Positions 8,518-18,150 of a stretch of DNA of 64,000 bases are shown in pieces. Position 1 is the stretch's first letter. Every line of letters begins with the position of its first letter. The DNA is taken from NCBI RefSeq assembly GCF_001742425.1, contig NZ_MJEH01000011.1:186001-250000 (forward strand). The letters run 5' to 3'. The DNA comes from Bacillus solimangrovi (lineage in GTDB: Bacteria; Bacillota; Bacilli; Bacillales; Bacillaceae_N). The notes under the pieces were generated by a model. It saw only the letters and a list, made by a program, of their open reading frames with translations, had not been told where the DNA came from and ran no database searches. The position numbers and the translations under genes are program-made.

Positions 8518-8868
8518 TTATGCCACCCCCAGTGATTGTAGTGCGAATTGCTCATCATCGACAAATTGAATAATTTTAAAAATCCCAGACATTTCAAATA
8601 ACCGTTGTACAGAAGGTGAAATAGAACAAACGAGCATTCGCCCACCTTGACTTTGAATTTGTTTATAACGCCCTAGGATAACGCCAAGTCCAGAACTATC
8701 CATAAAAGTTAAGGACTCCATATTTAAGATTAAGTGTTGAATTTTTCGTTCTTCTAATACAGCTTGAATTTCTTCCCTCAACTGTTCCGAAGTGTGATGA
8801 TCTAATTCACCTTGCAAACGTACTAACAACACATCGTTCTTTGTTTCAAGTTCAATTGAAAGACTCAC
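8518..8868 (-). CDS. spoIIAA: Anti-anti-sigma-F factor
   Basis: A 116-residue STAS-domain protein. The phosphorylation site is Ser58 in [16 protein letters not shown], the same numbering as in B. subtilis, and GELDHHT is conserved near the N-terminus. Unphosphorylated SpoIIAA displaces sigma-F from SpoIIAB. It starts with GTG behind GAGGAGG and heads the operon behind a candidate sigma-H promoter. Confidence 0.97.
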   Translation of the reverse strand: MSLSIELETKNDVLLVRLQGELDHHTSEQLREEIQAVLEERKIQHLILNMESLTFMDSSGLGVILGRYKQIQSQGGRMLVCSISPSVQRLFEMSGIFKIIQFVDDEQFALQSLGVA

Positions 8869-8903
8869 GTTTTGATGCCTCCTCGCATTCTGGATAAGGA
8901 GAC

Positions 8904-8929
8904 TTTCTCTTTTTCCACTTACAATTCCT
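8904..8929 (-). promoter_or_regulatory. Candidate sigma-H promoter of spoIIA
   Basis: On the minus strand AGGAATT (8929-8923) and AGAGAAA (8910-8904) are 12 bases apart. This resembles the sigma-H pattern (AGGA-type -35, GAAT-type -10) with one mismatch in the -10. It lies 36 bases before spoIIAA, which is sigma-H dependent in B. subtilis. Confidence 0.45.
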
Positions 8930-8992
8930 TCCCCATTGACAAAACTAGTGAAAAGCTTTTCTTTTATTACACTGAACTTGAAATTACGACAA

Positions 8993-10165
8993 TCATTCTT
9001 CAGTAGGTTTTTTAGAAAAAGAGCCTAGTACCCGTTTGAACAATTGCCACCATGAAGCTTTATTTACATCTTCTGCTGCAATGAGAGAGCTTTTCTGAAG
9101 AACCTTTCCATCTTTTGAATATGTTATCGTTCCAATTTCCTGCCCTTTAACGACTGGAGATGGTACGCTTTCTGGTAAATCAATCGTTCTTTTTATCTTA
9201 TCGATTTGTTCACCCTTTTTCGTTAAAAGTGATATATTTTCTCTTGTTACAACATCCATGTACTTCTTTTCACCTTTACTTATTTCAACTGTTGCAACTT
9301 GTTCATAACGCTTTAACATAGGATGTGTTTCAAATTGCATGAATGCATAATCAAGCATTTTCGAAATTTGTTGATTCCGTTCCTTAGGTGTTGGGGCTCC
9401 CATCACTACTGCAATGACACGCATATCATTTTTCTTGGCTGTTACAGTTAAACAATATTTCGCTTCGTTTGTAAAACCAGTTTTTAATCCATCTACCCCA
9501 GGATAAAACTTCACGAGTCGATTTGTATTTACTAACCAAAACTCATTATCCGTACCTTTACGTAAGTAATCCTCGTATTTCCCAGTGAAGCCTGTAATGT
9601 GTTCGTATTTTAGTAACTCCTTAGCCATTGTTGCCATATCTGCTGCTGTGCTATAATGCTCTGATGCAGGTAGACCAGTAGGATTTTGAAAATGAGTATT
9701 TTGTAAGCCGAGTTCTTTTGCTTTCTTATTCATCATCTCAACAAACTCATCTGTTGAACCAGCAATTCGTTCTGCCATCGCCACAGATGCATCATTACCT
9801 GAAGCAATCGCAATCCCTTTGAGCAGATCTTGGACGCTCATTTCTTCTCCTTCTTCAAGGAAGATTTGCGAACCACCCATTGATGCAGCATAAGCACTTG
9901 TTCGTACCATATCACTCATTTTAAGCTTTCCTTCTTCAAGTGCTTCCATAATGAGCAACATCGTCATAATTTTTGTCATACTTGCAGGTGGTAATTTTTC
10001 ATGACTATTTTTCTGATACAGAATAGTCCCAGTATCTCTTTCAATCAAAATTGCCGACGCCGCTTTATCTGCAAGCTCTATCGTTGTCTCCTGTGCTGAA
10101 ACGGGCTGTATAATTCCTGTGAAAAACAAAAATAGAGCAAGCAATGATGAAACAATACGCACCAT
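8993..10165 (-). CDS. dacF: D-alanyl-D-alanine carboxypeptidase DacF
   Basis: About 390 residues: an exported penicillin-binding protein of the low-molecular-weight class that trims peptide cross-links in forespore peptidoglycan. A signal peptide ([16 protein letters not shown]...VSAQ) precedes the catalytic motifs SMTK (SxxK), SGND (SxN) and KTGFT (KTG). The C-terminal domain carries the usual beta-rich PBP5-like segment. The frame is open to 10192, but the ATG at 10165 is 9 nt behind GGAGG and begins the signal peptide. The gene precedes spoIIA as in other Bacilli. Confidence 0.95.
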   Translation of the reverse strand: MVRIVSSLLALFLFFTGIIQPVSAQETTIELADKAASAILIERDTGTILYQKNSHEKLPPASMTKIMTMLLIMEALEEGKLKMSDMVRTSAYAASMGGSQIFLEEGEEMSVQDLLKGIAIASGNDASVAMAERIAGSTDEFVEMMNKKAKELGLQNTHFQNPTGLPASEHYSTAADMATMAKELLKYEHITGFTGKYEDYLRKGTDNEFWLVNTNRLVKFYPGVDGLKTGFTNEAKYCLTVTAKKNDMRVIAVVMGAPTPKERNQQISKMLDYAFMQFETHPMLKRYEQVATVEISKGEKKYMDVVTRENISLLTKKGEQIDKIKRTIDLPESVPSPVVKGQEIGTITYSKDGKVLQKSSLIAAEDVNKASWWQLFKRVLGSFSKKPTEE

Positions 10166-10194
10166 TGTCATCTCCCTCCACATGTGATACAAGA

Positions 10195-10223
10195 CATTTT
10201 TTCCAATTTATAAATAAATATAC
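10195..10223 (-). promoter_or_regulatory. Candidate sigma-F promoter of dacF
   Basis: Minus-strand GTATA (10223-10219) and GGAAAAAATG (10204-10195), 14 bases apart, resemble the sigma-F pattern (GYWTA, then GGNRANANT) about 30 bases before dacF. The spacing is one base short. dacF is a sigma-F gene in B. subtilis. Confidence 0.45.
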
Positions 10224-10305
10224 AAATTATATGGATATCTTTTTCAAATTGTCTGTGTTATTATTTTTATTAAAAATTCAAAATATTCACATTGAGGTGA
10301 AACAA

Positions 10306-10998
10306 ATGACAAACATTAAAGATTCATTCAATTCTCACGCGAAAAATTATGATGAGGAACGAACTAAACTTATCCCTTGCTTTAAGAAATTTTATTCAAC
10401 AGCTGTTGAACTTGTTCAGATACATGAAGAGCCGTTGACTATTTTAGATTTGGGAGCAGGTACTGGATTGCTTACCTCGATGCTACTTGAACGTTATCCA
10501 ACTGCACATTATACTCTTATTGACTTATCGGAGAAGATGTTGAACGTAGCGAAAAAACGATTTGAAGGGAACAACAACATCACATATAAAGTTGCTGACT
10601 ATACAACGGTTGAAGGACAGAATCAGTATGATGTCGTTGTTTCATCACTATCTATTCATCACTTATCAGATGACCAAAAAGAAAAGTTATATCACAATGT
10701 ATTTAATTCGTTAAAATCTGGAGGAATTTTCGTAAATGCCGATCAAGTTCTTGGTGAAACAGACAATTTAAATCAACAATACAAACAGAATTGGCAACAA
10801 CGGATTGAAAATACCAATTTAACAACAGAGCAATTGCAGGCTGCTTATGAACGAACCAAACTCGATCAAATGTCAACATTATCACAACAATTAAATTGGT
10901 TAAAAGCTGCCGGATTTGTTGATGTTGATTGTGTATTCAAAGAATATAGCTTTGCAGTTTTGTTTGGAAAGAAAAATAAAGAATGTTCACTCAATTGA
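10306..10998 (+). CDS. Class I SAM-dependent methyltransferase
   Basis: A 230-residue single-domain methyltransferase. Motif I is ILDLGAGTG (near residue 47) and the acidic loop is YTLIDLSEKML. A post-II segment SSLSIHHL and LKSGGIFVNAD follow, as in the methyltransferase 11/25 type. The frame is open from 10144, but the ATG at 10306 has TTGAGGTGA at proper spacing and begins the conserved fold. It is divergent from dacF and 19 bp upstream of an alpha/beta hydrolase, so the two probably form a bicistronic unit. The substrate is unknown. Confidence 0.85.
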   Translation: MTNIKDSFNSHAKNYDEERTKLIPCFKKFYSTAVELVQIHEEPLTILDLGAGTGLLTSMLLERYPTAHYTLIDLSEKMLNVAKKRFEGNNNITYKVADYTTVEGQNQYDVVVSSLSIHHLSDDQKEKLYHNVFNSLKSGGIFVNADQVLGETDNLNQQYKQNWQQRIENTNLTTEQLQAAYERTKLDQMSTLSQQLNWLKAAGFVDVDCVFKEYSFAVLFGKKNKECSLN

Positions 10999-11017
10999 AA
11001 TTGGAGAGGGCTACAGT

Positions 11018-11668
11018 ATGAATATTGAAGAAAAAAGTCTTATAGTTAATGGTCAAGCATTACGGTACACACATATTACACAAAATAATAAAACCATTTG
11101 TTTCATGTTCTCTGGATCTGGCTATACTTATGAAAAACCGTTACTTTATTATTCAACACTGAATATGCTTCAAAATGAAGTCGATGTTATTCACGTCCAT
11201 TATTCATATAGTAAAAACATTAGTTTCGAGGAAATTGTTAATGCCATAGGAACTGATGTTCAGGCTGTCGTTAATAATGTCTTAGCTAACAACCTATATA
11301 CACAACGGATTTTTCTAGGAAAGTCTTTAGGTACGATTCCAATCATTCAAAAATTTATGAACAATGAAGCCTTTACACAAGACAAGACGATTCTATTAAC
11401 TCCTTTATTAAACATTCACTCACAATATGAACGATTAAAAAGCATAACTTCTAAAGGAATGATTGTGATTGGGGATAAAGATCCGTACTTTGATGAAGAA
11501 AAGATCCTCTATTTAAAGCAACACACTTCTTTGTCAATCAATATTATTCCCTTTGCAAATCATGCTCTTGAACATCATTCATTTGACGTAGAAACATCCA
11601 TAAAAAATCTACAGTCTACCATCCATTTAATTGATTCTTTTATACATAGTAAAACGGCAGCCCACTGA
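11018..11668 (+). CDS. Small alpha/beta-hydrolase-like protein
   Basis: A 216-residue protein. A nucleophile-elbow-like GKSLGT (near residue 108), GDKDPYF with a probable acid residue, and NHALEH with a probable catalytic His appear in the order of an alpha/beta hydrolase. No signal peptide is seen. The ATG at 11018 follows GGAGAGGG; an earlier Met at 10916 overlaps the methyltransferase and is rejected. It lies with the methyltransferase in an insertion between dacF and the nucleoside operon. Function unknown. Confidence 0.75.
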   Translation: MNIEEKSLIVNGQALRYTHITQNNKTICFMFSGSGYTYEKPLLYYSTLNMLQNEVDVIHVHYSYSKNISFEEIVNAIGTDVQAVVNNVLANNLYTQRIFLGKSLGTIPIIQKFMNNEAFTQDKTILLTPLLNIHSQYERLKSITSKGMIVIGDKDPYFDEEKILYLKQHTSLSINIIPFANHALEHHSFDVETSIKNLQSTIHLIDSFIHSKTAAH

Positions 11669-11676
11669 GCTGCCGT
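11654..11676. terminator. Bidirectional terminator between the hydrolase gene and pdp
   Basis: The 8-bp stem ACGGCAGC/GCTGCCGT with a 7-nt loop that contains the TGA of the plus-strand gene. On the minus strand it is followed by TTTT, so it mainly serves the pdp operon. Confidence 0.8.
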
Positions 11677-11684
11677 TATCCTTA

Positions 11685-12989
11685 CTATTCTGTGATTACA
11701 TCATAAACTAATGTTGGTGCTTCAACCTTTTCACTTGAAACTTTAAAGCTGTTCCCAAGTTTTTCGATTGCATCTGCTACGTCTTCAGTGTTGCTATAAA
11801 GTGTTGCAAGTGATTCACCTTTCTTCACTTCATCACCAATCTTCTTACGTAACATGACACCTACTGCTAGATCAATGACAGATTCTTTTGTTGCACGACC
11901 TGCACCGAGGATCATTGCTGCAGTTCCAACTTCATCTGCAATAATTTCAGAAACATAACCATCTTCTTTAGCTTCAAGCTCGAATGTATACTTCGCTTGT
12001 GGCATCATTTCAGGGTTGTCTACGACAGCAGCGTTACCACCTTGTGCAGCCAAGAACGTCTTAAACGTTTCAAGAGCTTTACCTGATTTCATAACATCCT
12101 CAAGTTGTTTGCGAGCATCCTCTAAGCTTGCTGCTTTTTCAGCTAATAACACCATGTGACTACCTAATGTTAAGCAAAGTTCTTGTAAGTCATCTGGACC
12201 TTGACCTTGAAGTGTATCAATTGCTTCTTTCACTTCAAGTGCATTACCGATTGCAAATCCAAGTGGTTGGCTCATATCAGAAATGACTGCCATCGTTTTA
12301 CGACCAACATTGTTACCAATACCAACCATTGCTTTTGCAAGTGCTTTTGAATCTTCAAGCTCCTTCATAAATGCACCTGCACCTGTTTTAACATCAAGTA
12401 CAATCGCATCAGCACCCGCAGCAATCTTCTTACTCATAATTGAACTTGCAATAAGTGGAATTGAATTAACTGTTCCAGTTACATCACGTAAGCCATACAA
12501 TTTTTTATCAGCTGGCGTTAAGTTTCCGCTCTGACCAATAACAGCTACTTTATTTTTATTAACTAAATCAATGAATTCATTATTATCAATCTCAACATGG
12601 AAGCCTTCAACCGCTTCAAGTTTGTCAATTGTACCACCCGTATGACCAAGACCACGACCAGACATCTTCGCTACTGGAACACCAACAGCAGCAACAAGAG
12701 GAGCAAGCACTAATGTTGTTGTATCACCAACACCACCTGTTGAATGCTTATCTACTTTAATCCCTTCGATTGCAGACAAATCTATCTTATCACCTGAATC
12801 AACCATTGCCATTGTTAGTTCAGCACGTTCTTCTTGTGTCATGTCTTGGAAGAAAATCGCCATTGCAAAAGCACTCATTTGATACTCTGGAATTTCACCA
12901 TCTGTGTACCCTTCAATAATGAAACGAATCTCTTCTTTTGTTAATGCTTTGCCATCACGTTTCTTTTGAATTAAATCTACCATACGCAT
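11685..12989 (-). CDS. pdp: Pyrimidine-nucleoside phosphorylase
   Basis: A 434-residue enzyme that phosphorolyses uridine, thymidine and deoxyuridine to base and (deoxy)ribose 1-phosphate. The thymidine phosphorylase signature is visible ([42 protein letters not shown]). The length matches Bacillus Pdp. The ATG at 12989 follows GAGGTG. It is last in the deoB-punA-punA-pdp operon. The ribose 1-phosphates formed here feed DeoB. Confidence 0.96.
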   Translation of the reverse strand: MRMVDLIQKKRDGKALTKEEIRFIIEGYTDGEIPEYQMSAFAMAIFFQDMTQEERAELTMAMVDSGDKIDLSAIEGIKVDKHSTGGVGDTTTLVLAPLVAAVGVPVAKMSGRGLGHTGGTIDKLEAVEGFHVEIDNNEFIDLVNKNKVAVIGQSGNLTPADKKLYGLRDVTGTVNSIPLIASSIMSKKIAAGADAIVLDVKTGAGAFMKELEDSKALAKAMVGIGNNVGRKTMAVISDMSQPLGFAIGNALEVKEAIDTLQGQGPDDLQELCLTLGSHMVLLAEKAASLEDARKQLEDVMKSGKALETFKTFLAAQGGNAAVVDNPEMMPQAKYTFELEAKEDGYVSEIIADEVGTAAMILGAGRATKESVIDLAVGVMLRKKIGDEVKKGESLATLYSNTEDVADAIEKLGNSFKVSSEKVEAPTLVYDVITE

Positions 12990-13012
12990 GTTGAATCACC
13001 TCTAGTTTTATT

Positions 13013-13834
13013 TTAAACGGTTGCTAAAAATTCTTTTACAAGTTTGATGAATTTTGGTCGAGTTCGATTTGCAGTTTCCATAACTTGTTCATGTGTTAGA
13101 GGCTCTAACTCTTCCCCAATTGCCATATCTGTTACGCAGGAGATGCCTAGCACCTTCATTTGCATATGACTAGCAACGATTACTTCTGGTACTGTTGACA
13201 TTCCAACAGCATCTCCACCGTTATTGCGAAGCATAATTAATTCAGCAGGTGTCATATAAGTAGGACCTGAAATTCCTGCGTACACACCTTGCTGTACTTT
13301 CACATCTATCTTAGCCGCTACATCTTTTGCAAGTGCAACTAGTTCTGGTGTATAAGCACTACTCATATCTGGGAAACGAGGTCCAAGTTCAGCTTCATTT
13401 GCCCCAATTAACGGATTCGTTCCCGTCATGTTCAAGTGATCAGTAATTAACATTAGATCACCAGGTACAAAGTTTGCATTCATACCACCACACGCATTTG
13501 TAACGACCATCATGTCAACGCCTAAACCTTTCATTACTCGAACTGGGAAGGTTACATCTTGCATTGAATAACCTTCGTAATAATGAAAACGACCTTGCAT
13601 TGCAATAACTTGCTTTCCTTCTAGCTCACCAATTACTAACTTACCTTCGTGTCCTTCTACTGTTGATACAGGAAAATGAGGGATGTCTGCATAATCAATC
13701 TTAACTGGATTTTCAATCTCTTCAGCTAATACACCTAGACCTGAACCTAAAATTAAACCTACTGTTGGTTCTCTCTTAATTTTCCCTTGAATAAACTCAA
13801 CCGCTTCATTCATTTTCGCTAACAAATTTCCCAC
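13013..13834 (-). CDS. punA: Purine-nucleoside phosphorylase paralogue with altered base-binding residues
   Basis: About 273 residues, a trimeric-type purine nucleoside phosphorylase with LILGSGLG, the phosphate/ribose region GRFHYYEGY and DAVGMSTVPEVIVA. Two residues that contact the base differ from the classical enzyme: the usual Glu of YETPAE is Met (position 194) and the usual Asn of ISN is Asp (position 236, SCVTDMA). Exchange of this Asn to Asp is known in human PNP (N243D) to favour 6-aminopurines. I infer adenosine-type or methylthioadenosine-type specificity. A GTG at 13846 lies inside the ribosome site, so the GTG at 13834 is preferred. Confidence 0.9.
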   Translation of the reverse strand: MGNLLAKMNEAVEFIQGKIKREPTVGLILGSGLGVLAEEIENPVKIDYADIPHFPVSTVEGHEGKLVIGELEGKQVIAMQGRFHYYEGYSMQDVTFPVRVMKGLGVDMMVVTNACGGMNANFVPGDLMLITDHLNMTGTNPLIGANEAELGPRFPDMSSAYTPELVALAKDVAAKIDVKVQQGVYAGISGPTYMTPAELIMLRNNGGDAVGMSTVPEVIVASHMQMKVLGISCVTDMAIGEELEPLTHEQVMETANRTRPKFIKLVKEFLATV

Positions 13835-13852
13835 AACTAACCCCACCTATTC

Positions 13853-14668
13853 TTAGTTCATTTCTCCTACAATGTTCTTAACAAATGCTAAAAAGCTTTC
13901 ACGAACTTTCTCAGTTGTTTCAATAACTTCATCATGTGTTAGAGGTTGGTCTAAGATTCCTGCAGCCATGTTTGAAATACAAGAAATACCCAACACTTCT
14001 AAACCACTATGGCGTGCAACGATTACTTCTGGAACAGTTGACATTCCAACTGCATCTCCACCCATTTTTCGTGTCATACGGATTTCAGCAGGAGTTTCAT
14101 AAACTGGACCTGGATTTGCTACGTATACACCTTCTTGGATTTTCAAATTCAGTTTCTTAGCAACATCTTTAGCTAGTGAACGAAGCTCTTTTGAATAACT
14201 TTCTGACATATCTGGGAAACGAACACCTAGTTCATTATCATTTGGTCCGATTAATGGATTTGTACCAGTGTTGTTAATATGGTCATTAATTAACATTAAG
14301 TCACCTGGTGAATAACTTTCATTTACACCACCAGCAGCATTCGTTACGATTAACTTTTCCACACCAAGCATCTTCATAACACGTACAGGGAAAGTTACTT
14401 TATCCATTCCATAACCTTCATAATAGTGGAAACGACCTTTCATAGCGATTACATTTTTCCCTTGCAACTTACCAAACACTAACATCCCAGCATGACCTTC
14501 AACAGTTGAAACAGGGAAGTTTGGAATATCACTGTAATCAATTGTGATTGGATCCTCAATTTCATCAGCAAGGACACCTAGGCCCGAACCAAGAATCAAT
14601 CCAATCTTAGGCTCTTCTGTAATTTTACTATTAATATAATCTACCGCTGCTTTAAAGTTTTCTACCAT
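13853..14668 (-). CDS. punA: Purine-nucleoside phosphorylase (guanosine/inosine type)
   Basis: A 271-residue trimeric purine nucleoside phosphorylase, the closer match to Bacillus PupG. It keeps the base-binding Glu191 (VYETPAE) and Asn233 (SCISNMAAG) expected for 6-oxopurine nucleosides. It should split guanosine and inosine with phosphate. It lies 17 bp after deoB and 18 bp before its paralogue. ATG at 14668 behind GGGGGA. The tandem copies are clearly related throughout, but too diverged to be a recent duplication. Confidence 0.95.
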   Translation of the reverse strand: MVENFKAAVDYINSKITEEPKIGLILGSGLGVLADEIEDPITIDYSDIPNFPVSTVEGHAGMLVFGKLQGKNVIAMKGRFHYYEGYGMDKVTFPVRVMKMLGVEKLIVTNAAGGVNESYSPGDLMLINDHINNTGTNPLIGPNDNELGVRFPDMSESYSKELRSLAKDVAKKLNLKIQEGVYVANPGPVYETPAEIRMTRKMGGDAVGMSTVPEVIVARHSGLEVLGISCISNMAAGILDQPLTHDEVIETTEKVRESFLAFVKNIVGEMN

Positions 14669-14685
14669 GATTAAGTCCCCCTTGA

Positions 14686-15861
14686 TTATTTAATATCGTT
14701 TAAAAAGCTTGTGCCATGTTTAGGTAATTTAATATTAAAGTTCTCTGCAACTGTTGCACCAATATCTGCGAATGTCTTACGAATTGGTAACTCTTTACCT
14801 TCTGTAATGCCGTTATGATACACAATTAATGGAACATACTCACGTGTATGATCTGTACCATGATGTACTGGATCATTTCCGTGGTCAGCCGTAATGATGA
14901 GAAGGTCGTCATCTTTCAACAAATCAAATACTTCTACTAAACGTTTGTCATATGCTTCTAATGCTTCTCCATAACCTTTTGGATCGCGACGATGTCCAAA
15001 CTTCGCATCAAAATCAACAAGATTCAAGAAGCTCATACCTGTAAAATCTTGTTTTAATGAATCATTCAGCTTATCCATGCCATCCATATTTGATATTGTA
15101 CGAACAGCTTCAGTAACACCTTCACCATCATATATATCAGAGATTTTACCTAATGCAATAACATCAAGACCAGCATCCTTCATTTCATTCATAACTGTAC
15201 GACCAAATGGTTTTAATGCATAGTCATGACGATTTGCTGTACGCTCATACGATCCAACTTCACCAATAAATGGACGAGCAATGACACGACCAACCATATA
15301 TTTTTCATCTAAGGTTAATTCACGAGCCATTTTACAGATTTCATATAACTCATCAATTGGTACAACATCTTCGTGTGCTGCTATTTGTAACACTGAATCT
15401 GCAGATGTATAAACGATTAGAGAACCTGTCTTCATTTGTTCTTCAGCAAGTTCATCTAGAATATCAGTTCCTGATGATGGTTTATTTCCAATAACCTTTC
15501 TTCCAGAACGTTTTTCGATCTCCTCGATTAACTCAGCTGGAAAACCATCAGGGAAAGTACGGAACGGTTGTTCAATGTGAAGGCCCATAATTTCCCAATG
15601 CCCTGTCATCGTATCCTTTCCATTTGACGCTTCCTGCATTTTTGTATAATGAGCTTTTGGTGATGACGCTTTCTCAATACCTTGAATTTCTTTAATGTTA
15701 CTTAAGCCGAGTTTCCCCATATTAGGCATTTTCAAACCATTCATATGCTCACCAATATGGCCTAGAGTGTCAGCCCCTTTATCATTAAAATCTGCAGCAT
15801 CAGGAGCTTCACCTATACCTACAGAATCCATTACTACTAAAAATACGCGTTTAAATCGCAC
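14686..15861 (-). CDS. deoB: Phosphopentomutase
   Basis: A 391-residue alkaline-phosphatase-superfamily enzyme that interconverts (deoxy)ribose 1- and 5-phosphate. It carries the N-terminal metal site [14 protein letters not shown], the phosphothreonine region [10 protein letters not shown] and the C-terminal metal sites ITADHGNDP and HTREYVP. First gene of the nucleoside-salvage operon with two punA genes and pdp. It passes sugar phosphate to the pentose phosphate pathway. Length agrees with B. subtilis Drm. Confidence 0.97.
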   Translation of the reverse strand: MRFKRVFLVVMDSVGIGEAPDAADFNDKGADTLGHIGEHMNGLKMPNMGKLGLSNIKEIQGIEKASSPKAHYTKMQEASNGKDTMTGHWEIMGLHIEQPFRTFPDGFPAELIEEIEKRSGRKVIGNKPSSGTDILDELAEEQMKTGSLIVYTSADSVLQIAAHEDVVPIDELYEICKMARELTLDEKYMVGRVIARPFIGEVGSYERTANRHDYALKPFGRTVMNEMKDAGLDVIALGKISDIYDGEGVTEAVRTISNMDGMDKLNDSLKQDFTGMSFLNLVDFDAKFGHRRDPKGYGEALEAYDKRLVEVFDLLKDDDLLIITADHGNDPVHHGTDHTREYVPLIVYHNGITEGKELPIRKTFADIGATVAENFNIKLPKHGTSFLNDIK

Positions 15862-15939
15862 TTAAATTCATTCCTTTCCTTCACAAATCATGAGTTCTAT
15901 CTTTCACTATACCCAAGATACACTTGTTTCACACAAATT

Positions 15940-15973
15940 AGTATACAACAGATGTATGATGTCAGACATCTAT
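15940..15973 (-). promoter_or_regulatory. Possible promoter and operator of the nucleoside operon
   Basis: Minus-strand TATACT (15945-15940) in the TGTATACTAAT context could be a -10 box. Just upstream is an inverted repeat, AGATGT (15950-15955) and ACATCT (15966-15971), that would overlap the -35 region, a common operator position. No good -35 is seen. The regulator is unknown. Confidence 0.35.
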
Positions 15974-16044
15974 ATTTGAGAAAATTTTATGAAGGTTTTT
16001 TTACTCTTTATACTTTAACCTAGTTTTAACTAAAAAAAGTGTAT

Positions 16045-16941
16045 TTACGCTCTTGGATGATAGCTTTTATAAGTATCTTTTAACCTTGCCTTCGAAACAT
16101 GCGTATAGATTTGTGTAGTTGATATATCAGCATGACCTAACATTTCTTGAACTGCACGTAAATCTGCACCATTTTCTAACAAATGAGTAGCAAACGAATG
16201 ACGTAGCGTATGAGGGGTTAATTCTTTCTCGATACCCGCTTCAGATGCCAGTTTCTTCAATGTTTTCCAAAAACCTTGTCGTGAGAGCCGTCTTCCATGA
16301 TTATTTAAAAATAATGCATCTGTTCGTTCCTTCTTTAACATTAGAGGACGTCCACTATCAAGGTATGTAACAATCGCATCAGATGCCATTCTGCCTATTG
16401 GAATAATTCGTTCCTTACTCCCTTTTCCTGTACAACGTACGAACCCCATGGTAACATGCACATCACTTAAATCAAGGTCCATCATTTCACTAACTCTCAT
16501 TCCTGTCGCATAAAGTAACTCAAGCATCGCTCTATCTCGATATGTATATGCGCTTGTGCCCTTCGGCGAAGATAATAGCGCTTCCACTTCAGGTGTTGAC
16601 AGTACCTTCGGGAGCTTTCGTTCCGCTTGGGGTGTATCTATATGAATAGAAGGGTCTTTATCAGAACGCTTTTCTCTAATTAAAAATTGGTGAAATGCTC
16701 GAATAGATGCTAAATTTCTCGCAAGTGTAGTGCTAGCGCGCCCCTTATCTTTTTGTTCTTTTAAAAACTGAGTGATATGTAAACGCTCAACATCACGAAA
16801 TAATACTAATCCATTTTTCTTTTGTAAATGTGCCCTATACTGGTTTAAATCTCGTTCATATGCAGAAATTGTATTTGTTGATAATCCACGCTCAACGATT
16901 AAATAATGAATGAAATCTTTAATATCGTATTCCATTTCCAT
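16045..16941 (-). CDS. xerD: Tyrosine recombinase XerD
   Basis: A 298-residue site-specific recombinase that, with XerC/CodV, resolves chromosome dimers at dif. An N-terminal SAM-like core-binding domain (about residues 1-90) precedes the catalytic domain. The catalytic set is visible: Arg in ATGMRVSE, His-x-x-Arg in [14 protein letters not shown], His in [11 protein letters not shown] and Tyr in IYTHV. The ATG at 16941 follows AAAGGGAG. Same position as B. subtilis xerD (ripX), between yqzK-fur and the nucleoside genes. Confidence 0.96.
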   Translation of the reverse strand: MEMEYDIKDFIHYLIVERGLSTNTISAYERDLNQYRAHLQKKNGLVLFRDVERLHITQFLKEQKDKGRASTTLARNLASIRAFHQFLIREKRSDKDPSIHIDTPQAERKLPKVLSTPEVEALLSSPKGTSAYTYRDRAMLELLYATGMRVSEMMDLDLSDVHVTMGFVRCTGKGSKERIIPIGRMASDAIVTYLDSGRPLMLKKERTDALFLNNHGRRLSRQGFWKTLKKLASEAGIEKELTPHTLRHSFATHLLENGADLRAVQEMLGHADISTTQIYTHVSKARLKDTYKSYHPRA

Positions 16942-16956
16942 TATATAACGCTCCCT

Positions 16957-17181
16957 TTATTCTCCATGCTCGTAGAAGAAAATTAACCGCTTAACTACAG
17001 GGTAAGCATCATCAATAAAATTCCCTGAAACTCTCATAGCATTACCTTGCGGTTGATCATAGCGATGGTAGTCCTCATATTCTTCATTGATCCACAGCAT
17101 CCCTAAATAAAAGAGTATTGTACAACCAGTAAATAATATAAAAACTTTCACTGCATGAAGAAAGATTTTAATCCCTTTCAT
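16957..17181 (-). CDS. yqzK: YqzK-like small membrane protein (DUF4227)
   Basis: 74 residues with one hydrophobic segment (about 10-30) followed by a charged, tyrosine-rich stretch. It lies between fur and xerD exactly where yqzK is in B. subtilis and ends 15 bp before xerD, so they are probably cotranscribed. AGGAGGAA precedes the ATG. No function is known for the family. Confidence 0.8.
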   Translation of the reverse strand: MKGIKIFLHAVKVFILFTGCTILFYLGMLWINEEYEDYHRYDQPQGNAMRVSGNFIDDAYPVVKRLIFFYEHGE

Positions 17182-17505
17182 AGCCTCAATTCCTCCTATT
17201 GTACAAGCATTATTACATCATATGCCTATACAATAAAAAAATATACAATAGAAAATTAGTATATACTTGAACCTATCTAATCTCTTTTGTTATTTTTCGC
17301 CTTTATAAGGAATGGACTCATAACTGTTACGTTAGCGAATTTTTCAACATTTGTAAAGGATTGTTTATCCTCCTACTACTGACTCATTTTCGTAATTCAC
17401 AGATTTATAGTTACTATAATTTCTCTATGTAATTAAGTTATTCCTATAAACTTAAATCGTTCTAATGTTTGCTAATTAACCTATAAAAGAACAAAACAAA
17501 TAAAA
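17182..17505. other. Intergenic region between yqzK and fur, no gene seen
   Basis: About 325 AT-rich bases. It presumably holds the yqzK-xerD promoter, but I could not find a convincing -35/-10 pair. A minus-strand AGGAGG near 17370 has no start codon at usable distance. Confidence 0.4.
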
Positions 17506-17529
17506 ACCTTCTCCACCGTTGGAAAAGGT
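17506..17529 (-). terminator. Terminator of fur
   Basis: Nine-bp stem ACCTTTTCC/GGAGAAGGT (one G-T pair) with a 6-nt loop, followed on the minus strand by TTTTTATTTGTTTTG. It lies 9 bp after the fur stop. Confidence 0.9.
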
Positions 17530-17537
17530 CCTTACAG

Positions 17538-17984
17538 TTATTCTTCATTTGAGTGACAACGATAACAAATACCATGAAATGTTAATCGGTGATCTTTAAT
17601 TTTAAAATTCCAATCACGTTCAACTATCTTTTCGACATCACCTAATAAATCATCTTGAATTTCATCAACTGCACCACATTCTACACAAACAAGGTGATGG
17701 TGAAAATGAGCTGCGCCTTCTTTGCGAAGATCATATCTTGATACACCATCTCCGAAGTTAATTTTATCAACGATTTTCAATTCTGTTAAGAGCTCTAACG
17801 TACGATATACAGTAGCTAACCCAATTTCAGGCGACTTTTCTTTCACGAGGAGGTAGACATCTTCCGCGCTTAAGTGGTCTTCTTCATTTTCTAATAGCAC
17901 CCTAACCGTTGCTTCACGCTGAGGAGTCAACTTATAACTTTGAGAGTGTAACTGTTTCTTTATCCGCCCAATTCGTTTTTCCAT
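17538..17984 (-). CDS. fur: Ferric uptake regulator Fur
   Basis: 148 residues: a winged-helix domain (LTPQREATVRVLL...IGLATVYRTLELL) and a metal-binding dimerisation domain with AAHFHHHLVCVECG and the second cysteine pair CYRC. As holo-repressor it shuts iron-uptake genes. Length and position match B. subtilis Fur, so Zur or PerR is less likely. It starts with ATG behind GGGAGGGA. The promoter carries a PerR-like box, as known for B. subtilis fur. Confidence 0.93.
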   Translation of the reverse strand: MEKRIGRIKKQLHSQSYKLTPQREATVRVLLENEEDHLSAEDVYLLVKEKSPEIGLATVYRTLELLTELKIVDKINFGDGVSRYDLRKEGAAHFHHHLVCVECGAVDEIQDDLLGDVEKIVERDWNFKIKDHRLTFHGICYRCHSNEE

Positions 17985-18013
17985 ACCAATCCCTCCCTCG
18001 CACTACTCTCATT

Positions 18014-18058
18014 ATTATAAGCAGTTCGAAAAAAAGTGTCAAATTATAATAATTATTA
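18014..18058 (-). promoter_or_regulatory. Sigma-A promoter of fur with PerR-like box
   Basis: On the minus strand TTGACA (18042-18037) and TATAAT (18019-18014) are both perfect and 17 bases apart. A PerR-type box lies immediately upstream of the -35: TTATAAT-A-ATTATTA (18044-18058), 14 of 15 matches to TTATAATNATTATAA. B. subtilis fur is a PerR target, so this is most likely a conserved control. Confidence 0.8.
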
Positions 18059-18083
18059 ACGTTTAATTGTATTTAATTTATTA

Positions 18084-18098
18084 TAATAATAATTATCA
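18084..18098. promoter_or_regulatory. Fur-box-like sequence upstream of fur
   Basis: The 15 bases at 18084-18098 match TGATAATNATTATCA at 14 positions. They lie 25 bp above the PerR-like box, between spoIIM and fur, and may allow autoregulation. AT-richness makes chance matches easier. Confidence 0.45.
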
Positions 18099-18150
18099 TC
18101 CATCAAATATCACCAAAGATATAACTTATCATTATTAGAAACCAGTAAAG

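Noticed and set aside
17360-17380. Minus-strand AGGAGG in the yqzK-fur gap
   Set aside because: No start codon at proper distance and no open frame.
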